This document shows positions 37,279-45,865 of a DNA stretch of 64,000 nucleotides, one piece after another (within the stretch, counting starts at the first letter, position 1; every line of letters begins with the position of its first letter). Origin of the DNA: Roseovarius aestuariivivens (GTDB taxonomy: Bacteria > Pseudomonadota > Alphaproteobacteria > Rhodobacterales > Rhodobacteraceae); assembly GCF_004761875.1 (NCBI RefSeq), contig NZ_SJEY01000012.1, positions 62,001 to 126,000 of the forward strand, given 5' to 3'. Under the pieces are notes generated by a model, which had not been told where the DNA came from, did not search any database, and saw nothing but the letters and a program-made list of their open reading frames with translations. Both the position numbers and the translations under genes were made by a program.

Positions 37279-38042
37279 GGCACTAGCGTCTCCGTGTGTC
37301 CGTCGATGGCGAGGACCTGTCCCGAGATCTTGGACGCGGCCGGCGAGGCCAGATACATCAGAGTGTCAGCCAGATCGTCGGCGGTAACCCAGGACCGCAG
37401 GCTGACGCCCTTGACGTATTGCGCGCGGATCTCGGTTTTGGTCTTGCCGCTGGCCCTCGCTTCCATCGCCACGACCCGATCCATCCGATCTCCCTCTACC
37501 GCCCCCGGGGCGATGGCGTTGACCCGCACGCCGGCGGGGCCGAGCTCCATCGCGAGAGTCTTGGTCAGGCCCACGAGCGCCCATTTTGCGGACGCGTAGG
37601 GCGAGCGGTAGGGATAGCCCCATTGCCCGGCGGTGGACGTCGTGAGCACTATGAGCCCCGCACCCTGCGCCCTCATCAGCCGCGCGGCCCATCGGCAGGT
37701 CAGGAAAGCGCCATGCAAATTGACCGCGATGCAGTCCTGCCATGCCCGGTAGTCGAGGTCTTCAATCAGGCCTGCCGGCCCACCGGTGCCGGCATTTGCA
37801 CAGACCACGTCTATTCCATCGAAATTCTCTTCGACATCTGACAGGAATGCGGCCATCTGCATCTCGTCCGTGACATCGGCCTGCCGTATCAGCATATCCG
37901 GATTTTCAGCCGCCATCCGCACCACCGCTTCGGACGAGGCATCGCAGACCGCGACCCGGTCACCCCGTTCTGTGAAGCGGCGAGCGAAGGTGGCGCCGAT
38001 GCCTGAGGCGCCCCCGGTAATAAGGACGCGCTGCGACGTCAT
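37275..38042 (-). CDS. Short-chain dehydrogenase/reductase
   Basis: The 255-residue classical SDR has cofactor motif TGGASGIGATFA, NAG motif VCANAGTGGPAG, catalytic Ser in TTSTAGQWGY and YASAK (Tyr/Lys), then PGAVEGDRMDRVV. Asp37 after the second strand (AVCDAS) predicts NAD preference. It overlaps BKACE and lipocalin by 4 bases each. Its substrate is unknown; oxidising a hydroxy side product of carnitine breakdown (for example 3-hydroxybutyrate from acetoacetate) is possible. Confidence 0.88.
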   Translation of the reverse strand: MTSQRVLITGGASGIGATFARRFTERGDRVAVCDASSEAVVRMAAENPDMLIRQADVTDEMQMAAFLSDVEENFDGIDVVCANAGTGGPAGLIEDLDYRAWQDCIAVNLHGAFLTCRWAARLMRAQGAGLIVLTTSTAGQWGYPYRSPYASAKWALVGLTKTLAMELGPAGVRVNAIAPGAVEGDRMDRVVAMEARASGKTKTEIRAQYVKGVSLRSWVTADDLADTLMYLASPAASKISGQVLAIDGHTETLVP

Positions 38043-38953
38043 CCCTGCGGGGCCTGCTTGGTCAGTCCAAGTTTATCGCGGACCTCCTGCGGACCGATCA
38101 CCCGCGCGCCAAGCCGCTCGATGATCTCGACAGCGCGCGCCACAAGCTGTTCATTGGTGGCAAGAACACCCTTGTCGAGCATCAGATTGTCTTCCAGCCC
38201 CACGCGCACGTTTCCGCCCGCCAAAACCGACGCGGCGACATAGGGCATCTGATTGCGCCCCAGCCCGAAAGCAGAAAAGACCCAGTCTTCTGGCACATTG
38301 TTCACCATCGCCATGAACGTGTTGAGATCATCGGGTGCCCCCCACGGCACGCCCATGCAAAGCTGCACGAGCGCGGGGCTGTCGAGGATACCGTCCTTGA
38401 CCAGTTGCTTGGCGTACCACAAATGACCGGTATCAAAAGCCTCGATCTCTGGCTTCACGCCGAGCTCGGTCATCATGCGGCCCATGGCCTGCAACATGCC
38501 GGGCGTGTTCGTCATGACGTAATCGGCCTCGGCAAAATTCATAGTGCCGCAATCGAGCGTGCAGATCTCGGGTCGGCATTCGGCGACATGTGCCACGCGC
38601 TCGGTTGCGCCGGCCATGTCGGTTCCGGCATCTTTGACAGGCAAGGGCTTTTCCACATCTCCAAAGACGATATCCCCGCCCATACCGGCGGTAAGATTGA
38701 GCACCACGTCGACTTCCGCGTCGCGAATGCGGTCGGTCACTTCGCGGAAAAGCCGCGTGTCGCGCGAGGGTGCGCCGGTTTCAGGGTCGCGCACGTGGCA
38801 ATGCACCACTGCTGCGCCGGCCCGGGCCGCTTTTATGGCGCTGTCGGCGATCTGGGCAGGGCTGCGCGGCACATGCGGGTTTTTGTCTTGTGTCCCGCCA
38901 GAGCCGGTCACGGCGCAAGTGATGAAAACATCCCGGTTCATGGCCAGCGGCAT
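38039..38953 (-). CDS. BKACE (DUF849) 3-dehydrocarnitine cleavage enzyme
   Basis: The 304-residue protein starts at the ATG at 38951-38953 behind GAGGAG; the frame continues far upstream but unlike the family. It is a beta-keto acid cleavage enzyme: ITCAVTGSGGTQDKNPHVPRSP, zinc ligands in VVHCHVRDPETGAPSRD, LNLTAGMGGDI, LDCGTMNFAE, KPEIEAFDTGHLW and NVRVGLEDNLML. BKACE members condense a beta-keto acid with acetyl-CoA. Beside lcdH the substrate is expected to be 3-dehydrocarnitine, giving betainyl-CoA plus acetoacetate. It is the first gene of the leftward catabolic operon. Confidence 0.93.
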   Translation of the reverse strand: MPLAMNRDVFITCAVTGSGGTQDKNPHVPRSPAQIADSAIKAARAGAAVVHCHVRDPETGAPSRDTRLFREVTDRIRDAEVDVVLNLTAGMGGDIVFGDVEKPLPVKDAGTDMAGATERVAHVAECRPEICTLDCGTMNFAEADYVMTNTPGMLQAMGRMMTELGVKPEIEAFDTGHLWYAKQLVKDGILDSPALVQLCMGVPWGAPDDLNTFMAMVNNVPEDWVFSAFGLGRNQMPYVAASVLAGGNVRVGLEDNLMLDKGVLATNEQLVARAVEIIERLGARVIGPQEVRDKLGLTKQAPQG

Positions 38954-39031
38954 CGCGATCTCCTCTTCTCGCCTGAACACCACTTTAGGGCTCTGGTCTG
39001 AGTAATGATTTTGCCGTAAACGACAATTATC

Positions 39032-39994
39032 ATGCCGGATTGGACAAAATCGCAAAGCCGCCCCACGCGCATCAGTCTGCTGCTCTTCGACAGGTTTTCG
39101 AACTTGTGTCTGGCCAATTGTATTGAGCCTTTGCGCGCGGCCAACTCGCTGCGGGCGCAAACAGCTTTTTCTTGGTCGATCCTGACGCTGGACGGGGCAG
39201 GCTGCCGCTCGTCGAGCGATATAGAGGTCCTGCCGGAGGCGTCGTTGGCGCGGATGGCGCCGGTCGACTATCTTTTCGTTTTGGCCAGTTACGCCCACGA
39301 CCGTCACGACACAGCACCGGTGCGCCGCGCCCTTCGCGCGGCTTCGGCGCGGGCCGAAACGATCGTGGCGCTGGATGCAGGTCCTTGGCTTATGGCGTCG
39401 GCGGGGCTGCTTGACGGACGGCGGGCGACAGTACACTGGGACCTTCTGAATGCCTTCACAGAGCGCTTTCTTTCCGTCGAGGCCGAACGAGCACGCATTG
39501 TGCGCGACGGTAATCTCATTACCTGTGCCGGGGCCATGTCGGCATTGGATCTGACACTCGACCTGATTTCGAGCCATCTGGGTACTGCCGCGCGACTGGA
39601 CGTGGCGGCACTGTTTCTGCACGGCGACCCGCCGATCAGCCGCGCACCTGGCGACCCGCCGGCCGATCCGCTGGTCGCCCGCGCGCTGGAACTGATGCGT
39701 GACAGTCTTGAAAGCCCGCTCACTGTGCCGGCGCTTGCGCGGCGGCTGTCGTGTCAGCCGCGTACACTCGACCGACGCTTTCGCGCACGTCTTGGCGCGG
39801 CCCCGGGCACGGTTTACCGTCATCTCCGCCTCGCCGAGGCACGCAAACTAATCGAAGATACGCGCATGGGGCTGGCAGAAATCGCCGTGCGCTGTGGCTA
39901 CGACTCGCCCGCGGCTTTGAGCCGGGCCGTGGCCCGTCAGTACGGCGCCGGCCCCCGGGTTTTGCGCCGCGGACCGGCCACCGGCGCGCGTTGA
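39032..39994 (+). CDS. GlxA-family AraC-type activator of carnitine catabolism (CdhR-like)
   Basis: The 320-residue regulator has an N-terminal DJ-1/PfpI-like domain (ISLLLFDRFSNLCLANCIEPLRAAN, VDYLFVLASYAHDR, ALDAGPWLMASAGLLDGRRATVHWD). At residues ~215-310 are two AraC helix-turn-helix motifs (LTVPALARRLSCQPRTLDRRFRARLGAAPGTVYRHLRLAEARKLIEDT and LAEIAVRCGYDSPAALSRAVARQYG). It is divergent from BKACE over only 78 bases. Pseudomonas CdhR and GbdR, which sense carnitine and betaine, belong to this family, so local activation by carnitine is likely. Confidence 0.9.
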   Translation: MPDWTKSQSRPTRISLLLFDRFSNLCLANCIEPLRAANSLRAQTAFSWSILTLDGAGCRSSSDIEVLPEASLARMAPVDYLFVLASYAHDRHDTAPVRRALRAASARAETIVALDAGPWLMASAGLLDGRRATVHWDLLNAFTERFLSVEAERARIVRDGNLITCAGAMSALDLTLDLISSHLGTAARLDVAALFLHGDPPISRAPGDPPADPLVARALELMRDSLESPLTVPALARRLSCQPRTLDRRFRARLGAAPGTVYRHLRLAEARKLIEDTRMGLAEIAVRCGYDSPAALSRAVARQYGAGPRVLRRGPATGAR

Positions 39995-40046
39995 CAGCGA
40001 TACGCCGAGGCCGCACTCTGCGCGCGATCCGAACAAGAGAAGCAGG

Positions 40047-41294
40047 ATGCAAAACCGTAAGACCGTCGCCATTATCGGGGCTGGCATCGTCGGCGTCGCA
40101 ACCGCGCTTTGGTTGCAGCGCGACGGGCATAGCGTGATCCTGGTCGACCGCGTCGGGCCCGCGGGGGGCGCGAGCTATGGCAATGCAGGTCTACTGGCCT
40201 CGGCCGCGACGGTGCCAGTACCCGTGCCAGGCCTGTGGAAACGCGCGCCCCGTATGCTGCTCGACCCGCGCGAGCCGCTGTTCCTGAAGTGGGCGTACCT
40301 GCCGAAGCTTGCACCTTGGCTTGTCCGGTATCTGTCCCATGCCACGGCGGCGGCCGTGCGGAAACGCGCGGCTGCACAACTGCCACTGATAGGGGAAAGT
40401 CTGAGCGACCACCAAGCCCTGTCCGAGGGCACGCCTGCGGCACGCTATGTCCATGACTGTGATTACATCTACGGCTACCCGGATCGCGCGGCCTACGAGG
40501 CGGACGCGTTCACGTGGCAGGTCCGACGCGAACAGGGTTTCACTTGGGAGCTTTTGGATACCGCGGCGTTCGAAGCCTATGATCCGGCCTATCGCGGCGC
40601 CATTGGGTGTGCCGCGCGCCTGCCGGGGCACGGGCGCATTTCCGACCCGGGGTCTTACGTCAAAAGCTTGGCGGCTCAGGCTGAGGCGGATGGCGCACGG
40701 CTCGTGCAGGCCGAGATTGAGCAGATCGTTGTCGAGCACGGCCGCGTCTCAGGGGTGCGTGCGGGTGGCGATCTGCTGTCCTGCGATGCCGTCGTCGTCG
40801 CCGGGGGGGCATGGTCCACGAAACTTGCGTCATCTCTTGGTCTTAAAGTGCCGATGGAAATCGAGCGCGGCTACCATATCGAGCTGTGGGAGCCGTCGGT
40901 CATGCCGCGCGCGCCGGTTATGGTCGCGGCGGGTAAATTCGTGGCGAATCCTATGGAAGGTCGGCTGCGCCTGGCGGGTATCGTGGAGTACGGCGGACTT
41001 GACGCCGGCCCGTCACGCGCGCCCTTCGCATTGCTGCGTCGCAATATCCGCAAGGCAATCCCGGACCTGGAATGGAAAAGCTGCACCGAATGGATGGGAC
41101 ACCGTCCGGTTGTCGCGGATTCGCTGCCCGTGATTGGCGAGGTGCCGGGTTGCGCCGGGGTGTTCGTGGGTTTCGGTCATGATCATCTCGGGCTGACCGC
41201 CGGACCGAAAACGGGGCGGCTGCTTGCGCAACTGATCGCCGGGCGACGGCCCAATGTCGATCTGACGCCCTATGCCCCCGGTCGGTTCAGCTAG
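40047..41294 (+). CDS. FAD-dependent D-amino-acid dehydrogenase-like oxidoreductase (DadA family)
   Basis: The 415-residue flavoprotein has an N-terminal dinucleotide site (VAIIGAGIVGVATALWLQRDGHSVILVDR), GGASYGNAGLLA, RISDPGSYVKSLAAQAEADGARL, CDAVVVAGGAWSTKLASSLG, WMGHRPVVADSLPVIGEVPG and a C-terminal FAD segment GHDHLGLTAGPKTGRLLAQLI. It is the DAO-superfamily DadA group. Position next to the carnitine regulator suggests a role on a betaine-derived N-methylated amino acid (such as sarcosine-like compounds) or D-amino acids; not proven. It is the last gene before the island. Confidence 0.85.
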   Translation: MQNRKTVAIIGAGIVGVATALWLQRDGHSVILVDRVGPAGGASYGNAGLLASAATVPVPVPGLWKRAPRMLLDPREPLFLKWAYLPKLAPWLVRYLSHATAAAVRKRAAAQLPLIGESLSDHQALSEGTPAARYVHDCDYIYGYPDRAAYEADAFTWQVRREQGFTWELLDTAAFEAYDPAYRGAIGCAARLPGHGRISDPGSYVKSLAAQAEADGARLVQAEIEQIVVEHGRVSGVRAGGDLLSCDAVVVAGGAWSTKLASSLGLKVPMEIERGYHIELWEPSVMPRAPVMVAAGKFVANPMEGRLRLAGIVEYGGLDAGPSRAPFALLRRNIRKAIPDLEWKSCTEWMGHRPVVADSLPVIGEVPGCAGVFVGFGHDHLGLTAGPKTGRLLAQLIAGRRPNVDLTPYAPGRFS

Positions 41295-41351
41295 GGCGCG
41301 AAGCAGGGCTTTACCCTGGGGTCGCCATGACCTTTCTGTAACGTCCGGTAC

Positions 41352-41389
41352 GCTGGGTTTGCAAAATGATCGGCCCCGTGTCTCCCAAG
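41352..41389 (+). pseudogene. Eroded tRNA-Gly 5' half (left attachment-site remnant)
   Basis: These 38 bases align without gaps to the clear tRNA-Gly half at 59243-59280 with 23 identities. They end in CCCAAG, where the other copy ends in TCCAAG. Both are followed by nine unrelated bases and then the shared TGAGTTTCAC that leads into each integrase. The similarity alone would be weak, but it lies exactly where homology of the two integrase modules predicts it. Confidence 0.5.
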
Positions 41390-41505
41390 TTAATATTATG
41401 AGTTTCACAGAGCTTCTTAGTCCTGCTAGGATTTTCATTTTATTGAACAATATATTGAATCAGGCGTCATACTGTCTTGTCTCTTATCATGCTGCTTCCG
41501 ACAGA

Positions 41506-42348
41506 ATGCCAAAGCTCACCGAGACTTTCGATCGCAAGGGTCGCCCGACAAAACAGGGCACTGCAAAGCGCCGGGATAATGAGCTCATATTTCTCGTTCT
41601 GTTTGTCGGTAAGAAGCCGAATACCTGGTATTTTCATAAGGACGTGTGCGGCCAGACGCGGCGCGTTCTCATTGATCGGCATCCGGTTACCCTGGCTGGC
41701 GCAGCGCGGCAAACCGCGCTCGGTTATGCGCAGGAGTAGGGCAGGGGGCGACACCACGATCTCGCGTCCCGACCCGTCAGTGCCAACGGAACACTTCGCA
41801 AGGCGCGATCAATCTTGAACCACGCGCGCCGGGTACATGATCTGCCTCAAAGCCCGACCATGGAGATCGAGTGGTTCGACAAGAAGCCGAACGGAACAAT
41901 GATCGAGGATCTGGGCGCATGGCTGGATGAAACAGAGGTCTCGCAGAATCCAATCCACAAGGTCTTCTAGAAACTGGCGCGCTGCACTGCCCGATGACAA
42001 GGAAAAGGCTAAGCTTCGGTCTTCCCATTCTACAGCACGATCACGAAATCCTTGCGCCGTTGTGGCGGCTGAGCCGCCAGTGGGTTTGTGCTTCCCTGAA
42101 GTCGCCGTCTGGGTCATGTCGAAGGCCCGCAGAGAATGACATGGTCGCGGCATTCTCATCATAGAACTTTCGCAAAGGTCACAATGCAAGCAAGGGTCCT
42201 CGAAGAGATCTTGGGTCGACTGCTTAATCATTCGCCCGTGTCAATCACGGGCCAAAGTTACGCGGTGCCCTCGGTCGATGCACTTCGCCCCGCAATGAAT
42301 GTCGCCGTGGAAGAGATGGGCCGATCCACTGACCCTCAACGCCAATAG
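41506..42348 (+). pseudogene. Decayed tyrosine integrase gene (homologue of 59408-60499)
   Basis: The frame from ATG 41506 reads MPKLTETFDRKGRPTKQGTAK..., matching the intact integrase until a TAG at 41737-41739. After a large deletion, further matching fragments appear in changed frames: MEIEWFDKKPNGTMIEDLGAW (near 41860), HSHHRTFAKVTMQARVLEEILGRLLNHSPVSITGQSYAVPSVDALRPAMN (42150-42300). The catalytic Tyr region survives (GQSYA), but the core with the first catalytic Arg is lost. Non-coding sequence upstream (41398-41505) also matches that of the intact copy. A former integrative element therefore lay here. Confidence 0.92.
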
Positions 42349-42685
42349 GAGTCGCGGTTCAAGTATCGCTCACAGCTTATTCTCCCGATTGTACTGGCCG
42401 GCTTTATTGAGTCGATCCATTCTAGAAAGACATTGCTGAGAAGAACTGGCTGCTTGCACCAGCGTCGCCGGCGTTATGTTGCAGCTAGGTTCGGTCAACT
42501 CCAGTCAGGGTGTTCGAAGATTGTGTTGCCGTCGTTTGAAACGAAAGGTAGCAGGCACTGCTACCGAGCAAGAACGCCATCAGCATTGGCGTGTCGAGAT
42601 CATTGGAAATCAGCGTATTTCCACGTCATAACAAATGTCTGCTCAATGGGCACTTTGAGGCGGATTAACGAGAACAGGTGAGAGA
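42349..42685. other. Gene-poor stretch with one hairpin
   Basis: No protein gene is supported here. The only structure seen is a perfect 8-base stem hairpin at 42547-42565 (GGTAGCAG-GCA-CTGCTACC). Base composition is lower in GC than the flanking chromosome. Confidence 0.6.
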
Positions 42686-42988
42686 ATGACAAGACTTCTG
42701 ATAATCGCGTTCGCCGCTACCCTTTTGACGGCATGCGGCTCGATGTCGACGGCGCCAATCGAGAGGTATAATCGCGCAGAGGTCGTCGGCGTTGAAGAGC
42801 CGGACATGCTTAAGATGCGCGCCGGCCCTGGCACTGGCTACGACATAAAAGTTGGCCTGCCGAACGGGACCATCCTGCGCGTCGAAAACTGTTCGCGGAT
42901 CGGAGGCACCCGCTGGTGTGAAGTCGCGCTTGATCGCCGGCCCGGTTTGCGTGGTTATGTCTCCGAGACTTATCTGCGGCCACTCTGA
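42686..42988 (+). CDS. SH3b-domain lipoprotein
   Basis: The 100-residue protein has a lipoprotein signal (TRLLIIAFAATLLTAC, Cys at 17) and a bacterial SH3 domain (LKMRAGPGTGYDIKVGLPNGTILRVENCSRIGGTRWCEVALDRRPGLRGYVSETYLRPL). SH3b domains bind peptidoglycan or act as scaffold modules. It follows the integrase pseudogene and has no operon partner. GTGAGAGA precedes the ATG. Confidence 0.82.
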   Translation: MTRLLIIAFAATLLTACGSMSTAPIERYNRAEVVGVEEPDMLKMRAGPGTGYDIKVGLPNGTILRVENCSRIGGTRWCEVALDRRPGLRGYVSETYLRPL

Positions 42989-43837
42989 TCGGTGAGTTTT
43001 TCCAGCCGAGCTCATCTGAGCTTGTAGCGTGCAGAAATCGGATTTCTCGGAAAGCAGCTTTTAAAGTCGTAATGTGGTGGACCGCACCGTTTTGTGACGA
43101 ACGCAGCAATCCTCTTTGGTGGGAGCTATCATCACTTGGGTGAGTGGACGACGCAGAAGTGTCCAGTCTAGTTTTGACGCCCGCTGGCAGCCGTTATCGT
43201 TATATAGACTGCAGACAAAGGGGTGCGTCGCAACCTTAAAGAACATCTTTCAGCAACTGTTTGACGTTTACGTGACCAGTTATCGCGCATCCTCGCATTT
43301 AACAGCTTTGGCAGACTGTGACTCAAACAACAGGTCTAAACCTGTACGGCGCATTCGTCCCATTGACAAAGAAAATTGGGCTTTCAATCCGTATAGTAAG
43401 ATCCCAATAGCCGTAAAAACCCGGGTCCGAGCCGCATACTGCTTTGACACAGCTGCCAGCCCGTCCCGGGAGATTTGGTCATAAAAATAGATGCTTCCTA
43501 TATAGAACTCGGCCGGCTACTATCTTGCCAACCCGAGAGGACAGCTCTCACAGACCACTCACTACCTTTCCCCTGGTTTGCTCAGGCGACCTAAGTCGAC
43601 CGAGCCTGTATCGCAGTTGGCCTATACCCAAAGCTGCAACCAGAAATCCCAGAGGTAAGTTCTGTCCTCCTGTTAAGCAGTATTAACCAAACCCGAGTGT
43701 CGGACTGTGAACGCGTTCACATATTTTCGATTTTGTCTGTGCCGCCGGGGTTTGAAATAATTTTATTGCGCGAAACGGCGCAGCTTCGGCACCGAAAATT
43801 TCCCCACCTGTGCTGGGGTCAAAAGAGAAACGAGGAG
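42989..43837. other. 850-base AT-rich region without a recognisable protein gene
   Basis: Frames here are short, of mixed composition and lack ribosome sites, so I call no gene. The region contains the Crp-type site and leftward promoter described at 43680-43721, and may encode a small RNA transcribed leftward from about 43673. Confidence 0.6.
43680..43721 (-). promoter_or_regulatory. Perfect Crp-type operator with class II-spaced -10, pointing left
   Basis: TGTGAACGCGTTCACA at 43706-43721 is an exact TGTGA-N6-TCACA palindrome, the E. coli CRP consensus; even the central six bases are palindromic. On the minus strand a -10-like TAATAC occupies 43685-43680, centred 31 bases from the site centre. 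That is the geometry of a class II CRP-dependent promoter (operator at about -41.5). Transcription would start near 43673 and run left into sequence with no gene. The Crp-family gene at 43838 is 117 bases away, ending toward it. Confidence 0.65.
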
Positions 43838-44539
43838 TCAACGAACGGCAGTATTCTTGACGACATCCGCAGGTGACACGATCTGAATTATGCCTTTGCG
43901 CATCGAGATCTTTCCTTGGTCCTGTAAAAGCTTCAGCTGCTTGTTGATCGCCTCACGCGTGACGCCCAGCATCTCGGCCAACGCGCTCTGGGAGAACTTC
44001 CGGCCCAGATCCAGCACATCTTCGTTGAGTGTGCCGTGTTTCAATCCAAGTTCTGCAAGCTTCTGGAGGAGTCGTTGCGACAGGTTCTCGAATGCGAATT
44101 TCTGAAGGGTTTCGTTCGACTCCCGAAGCCGATGCGACAGAAATTCAATGAGGTGCGCCGCGAGCGCCGGTTCTTCGGCCAGCAGTTCGATCATAGTGCC
44201 CGTTTCAAGGTGAAGCAGGCTGGAATCCTCCATCGCGGTCACTGTGGCAGACCGAGGATCGGGGCTGACCAGCGTCATCTCGCCCAGGGGCGCACCGTGC
44301 TCCGGCACCGCAAGGGTCAGAATGTCACCGTCTGCATTGACGATGCTGACCCGAACCATCCCAGTACAGTGCACATAAAGGCCGTCAGACGGATCGCCCT
44401 GGTGAAACAGGACTTTCCCACGAGGAAGAAAAACGCCGTGTGCCCGCGCCGCGACGCGTTCGACCACGTCGGTTGAGAGGTTGGAAAACAGCGGGCAGGC
44501 GCACAGGTACTTCTGCTTCTGCTTGTCCGCGATCTTCAT
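43838..44539 (-). CDS. Crp/Fnr-family transcriptional regulator
   Basis: The 233-residue protein has a cyclic-nucleotide-binding fold (FSNLSTDVVERVAARAHGVFLPRGKVLFHQGDPSDGLYVHCTGMVRVSIVNADGD, GAPLGEMTLVSPDPRSATVTAMEDSSLLHLE). A dimer helix and a winged helix follow (SQSALAEMLGVTREAINKQLKLLQDQGKI). There are no FNR cysteines. In the recognition helix, VTREAINKQL aligns with E. coli CRP CSRETVGRIL: the Arg and Glu that read TGTGA are kept and the third contact is Lys for Arg. The PLGEMTL in the ligand pocket resembles the FGELAL cAMP motif but lacks the following R-S/T pair in its usual form (DPRSAT is present). It is probably cyclic-nucleotide responsive. Confidence 0.88.
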   Translation of the reverse strand: MKIADKQKQKYLCACPLFSNLSTDVVERVAARAHGVFLPRGKVLFHQGDPSDGLYVHCTGMVRVSIVNADGDILTLAVPEHGAPLGEMTLVSPDPRSATVTAMEDSSLLHLETGTMIELLAEEPALAAHLIEFLSHRLRESNETLQKFAFENLSQRLLQKLAELGLKHGTLNEDVLDLGRKFSQSALAEMLGVTREAINKQLKLLQDQGKISMRKGIIQIVSPADVVKNTAVR

Positions 44540-44583
44540 TGCATGCTCCTTTAACTTGTGACCGTTCGAGCCAGTGACGCCAA

Positions 44584-44958
44584 TTACAGCAGACCGATTG
44601 CCAGAATCGCCACATAGGTCAGCTGATGGGCCGCCTGATCCAGGCCGACCAGTCTCCAGAACCCCGCCTCGCCAAGATCAGTCTTTACTTTCTGAAGGTT
44701 GGCCTTTTTCCAGTCGATCACGTGATGCACGAAAACCTCCGCCAATGCCAGCACGACGATCAGACCCAACCCGCCCAGACCCGCGAGCACCATGACGGGT
44801 AAACTCAGCAAACCGTGGAGACCCGCGTGCGCCATCCCGGCGGGGTGCAGAAACTCCCCCTTGTTCGCGAGCATGTCACCCGTCTGCCATCGAAAGTCCG
44901 CGACGTAGTGCTTGACCTGTATTAGGACGAGAAAGATCAGGATCCCACTATCGGTCAC
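44584..44958 (-). CDS. DUF3307-type membrane protein
   Basis: The 124-residue protein has four hydrophobic segments (GILIFLVLIQVKHYVADF; GLHGLLSLPVMVLAGLGGLGLIVVLALAEVFVHHVIDW; TYVAILAIGLL). The HYVADFRWQT...KGEFLHPAGMAHAGLHGLLSL...HHVIDWKKA pattern is that of DUF3307, an integral membrane family of unknown function. Its start overlaps the stop of the upstream cNMP-binding membrane protein, so they are co-translated. Confidence 0.82.
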   Translation of the reverse strand: MTDSGILIFLVLIQVKHYVADFRWQTGDMLANKGEFLHPAGMAHAGLHGLLSLPVMVLAGLGGLGLIVVLALAEVFVHHVIDWKKANLQKVKTDLGEAGFWRLVGLDQAAHQLTYVAILAIGLL

Positions 44959-45662
44959 TCTGCCGCTGCCTTCTGAAGTGTCAGGGCCTTGTTGGCAGCA
45001 ACCAGCTTGCTGCGGGTGTCAAGGCTCATGCCGCTTTCCAGCGCGCGCCTGAATTCAACGTCGGCCGCTGCCATCGCTACGAGGGCCTCGGACGATATCA
45101 TGAAAATCCGGCTTGGCTCTGCCGTGCGCACGGTCGCGGAAGCGGGCCCTTTCTTCATGACGTTCAATTCGCCGACGAGCCCGGCAACAACCTTGCCGAT
45201 CCGTTTCGACGACGAAAACACGTCGGCAGAACCTTTGGCCAGGTAGGTAAGATGCGTGACCGGCTCGTGTTCCTGTGTGATCCTGAAGCCGGGTTCGGCG
45301 TCGAGCCAGATCCCGTGGTCTAGAAACCTGCGCGCGGTCGTCTTGGAAAACTCGGGAAAGATCTTGGCGACAAAGTCGTTTTCTTCATCATTCAGCCGCG
45401 CCATACGATCCAGAAGCAACATGCGCGTCAGGCCGATGAGGCTGATGATGATCCAGAAGATCTGAATGATCGCGGAGGAGAGGTTGAAAGCAACCGTCAA
45501 TCCGACAAGGACGAACGACGCCGCAAGGAAATTCAGGATCACGTAAGGATAGCCGTTTCCGCGAATAACCCCGGTCTGCAGCAAGGCGTACGCGCCGAGA
45601 TAAAGCGCGACACCGCAATATCCGACCCCGTGATAAAATTCTTCGGGGATACCGTGTAACAT
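44955..45662 (-). CDS. Membrane protein with C-terminal cyclic-nucleotide-binding domain
   Basis: In this 235-residue protein, residues 1-~90 hold three membrane helices (VGYCGVALYLGAYALLQTGVI; VILNFLAASFVLVGLTVAFNL; IIQIFWIIISLIGLTRML), like the CBU_0592 family. Residues ~115-205 form a cNMP-binding-like barrel (ARRFLDHGIWLDAEPGFRITQEHEPVTHLTYLAKGSADVFSSSKRIGKVVAGLVGELNVMKKGPASATVRTAEPSRIFMIS). GLVGELNV-(8)-ATV matches the ligand cassette but lacks the canonical Arg, so nucleotide binding is uncertain. It is co-translated with the DUF3307 protein and divergent from the YcaO operon. Confidence 0.8.
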   Translation of the reverse strand: MLHGIPEEFYHGVGYCGVALYLGAYALLQTGVIRGNGYPYVILNFLAASFVLVGLTVAFNLSSAIIQIFWIIISLIGLTRMLLLDRMARLNDEENDFVAKIFPEFSKTTARRFLDHGIWLDAEPGFRITQEHEPVTHLTYLAKGSADVFSSSKRIGKVVAGLVGELNVMKKGPASATVRTAEPSRIFMISSEALVAMAAADVEFRRALESGMSLDTRSKLVAANKALTLQKAAAE

Positions 45663-45865
45663 CCGCTGGCTCCGTCAGCTGGGCTCTTGCTTGCGTCCGG
45701 TATACCACTTTTTCGTAACCTGGCGAGCGACGGGTGCATCGGGTCGTTCTGCATCAGCCACATTGACCGGCGACGGGCGATGGATCACTCTCGGACGTGG
45801 AGGTGGATCATCTCCGTATTTGATTGCCCAAATTTGTCGAACCCGCTGAAAGTAAAGTCATTCGA

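Noticed and set aside
41272..41739. 155-codon frame extending upstream of the integrase pseudogene
   Set aside because: Only the part from 41506 matches the integrase; upstream is the shared non-coding leader.
43116..43484. 122-codon frame in the AT-rich gap
   Set aside because: No ribosome site, mixed composition and no recognisable motif; not enough for a gene.
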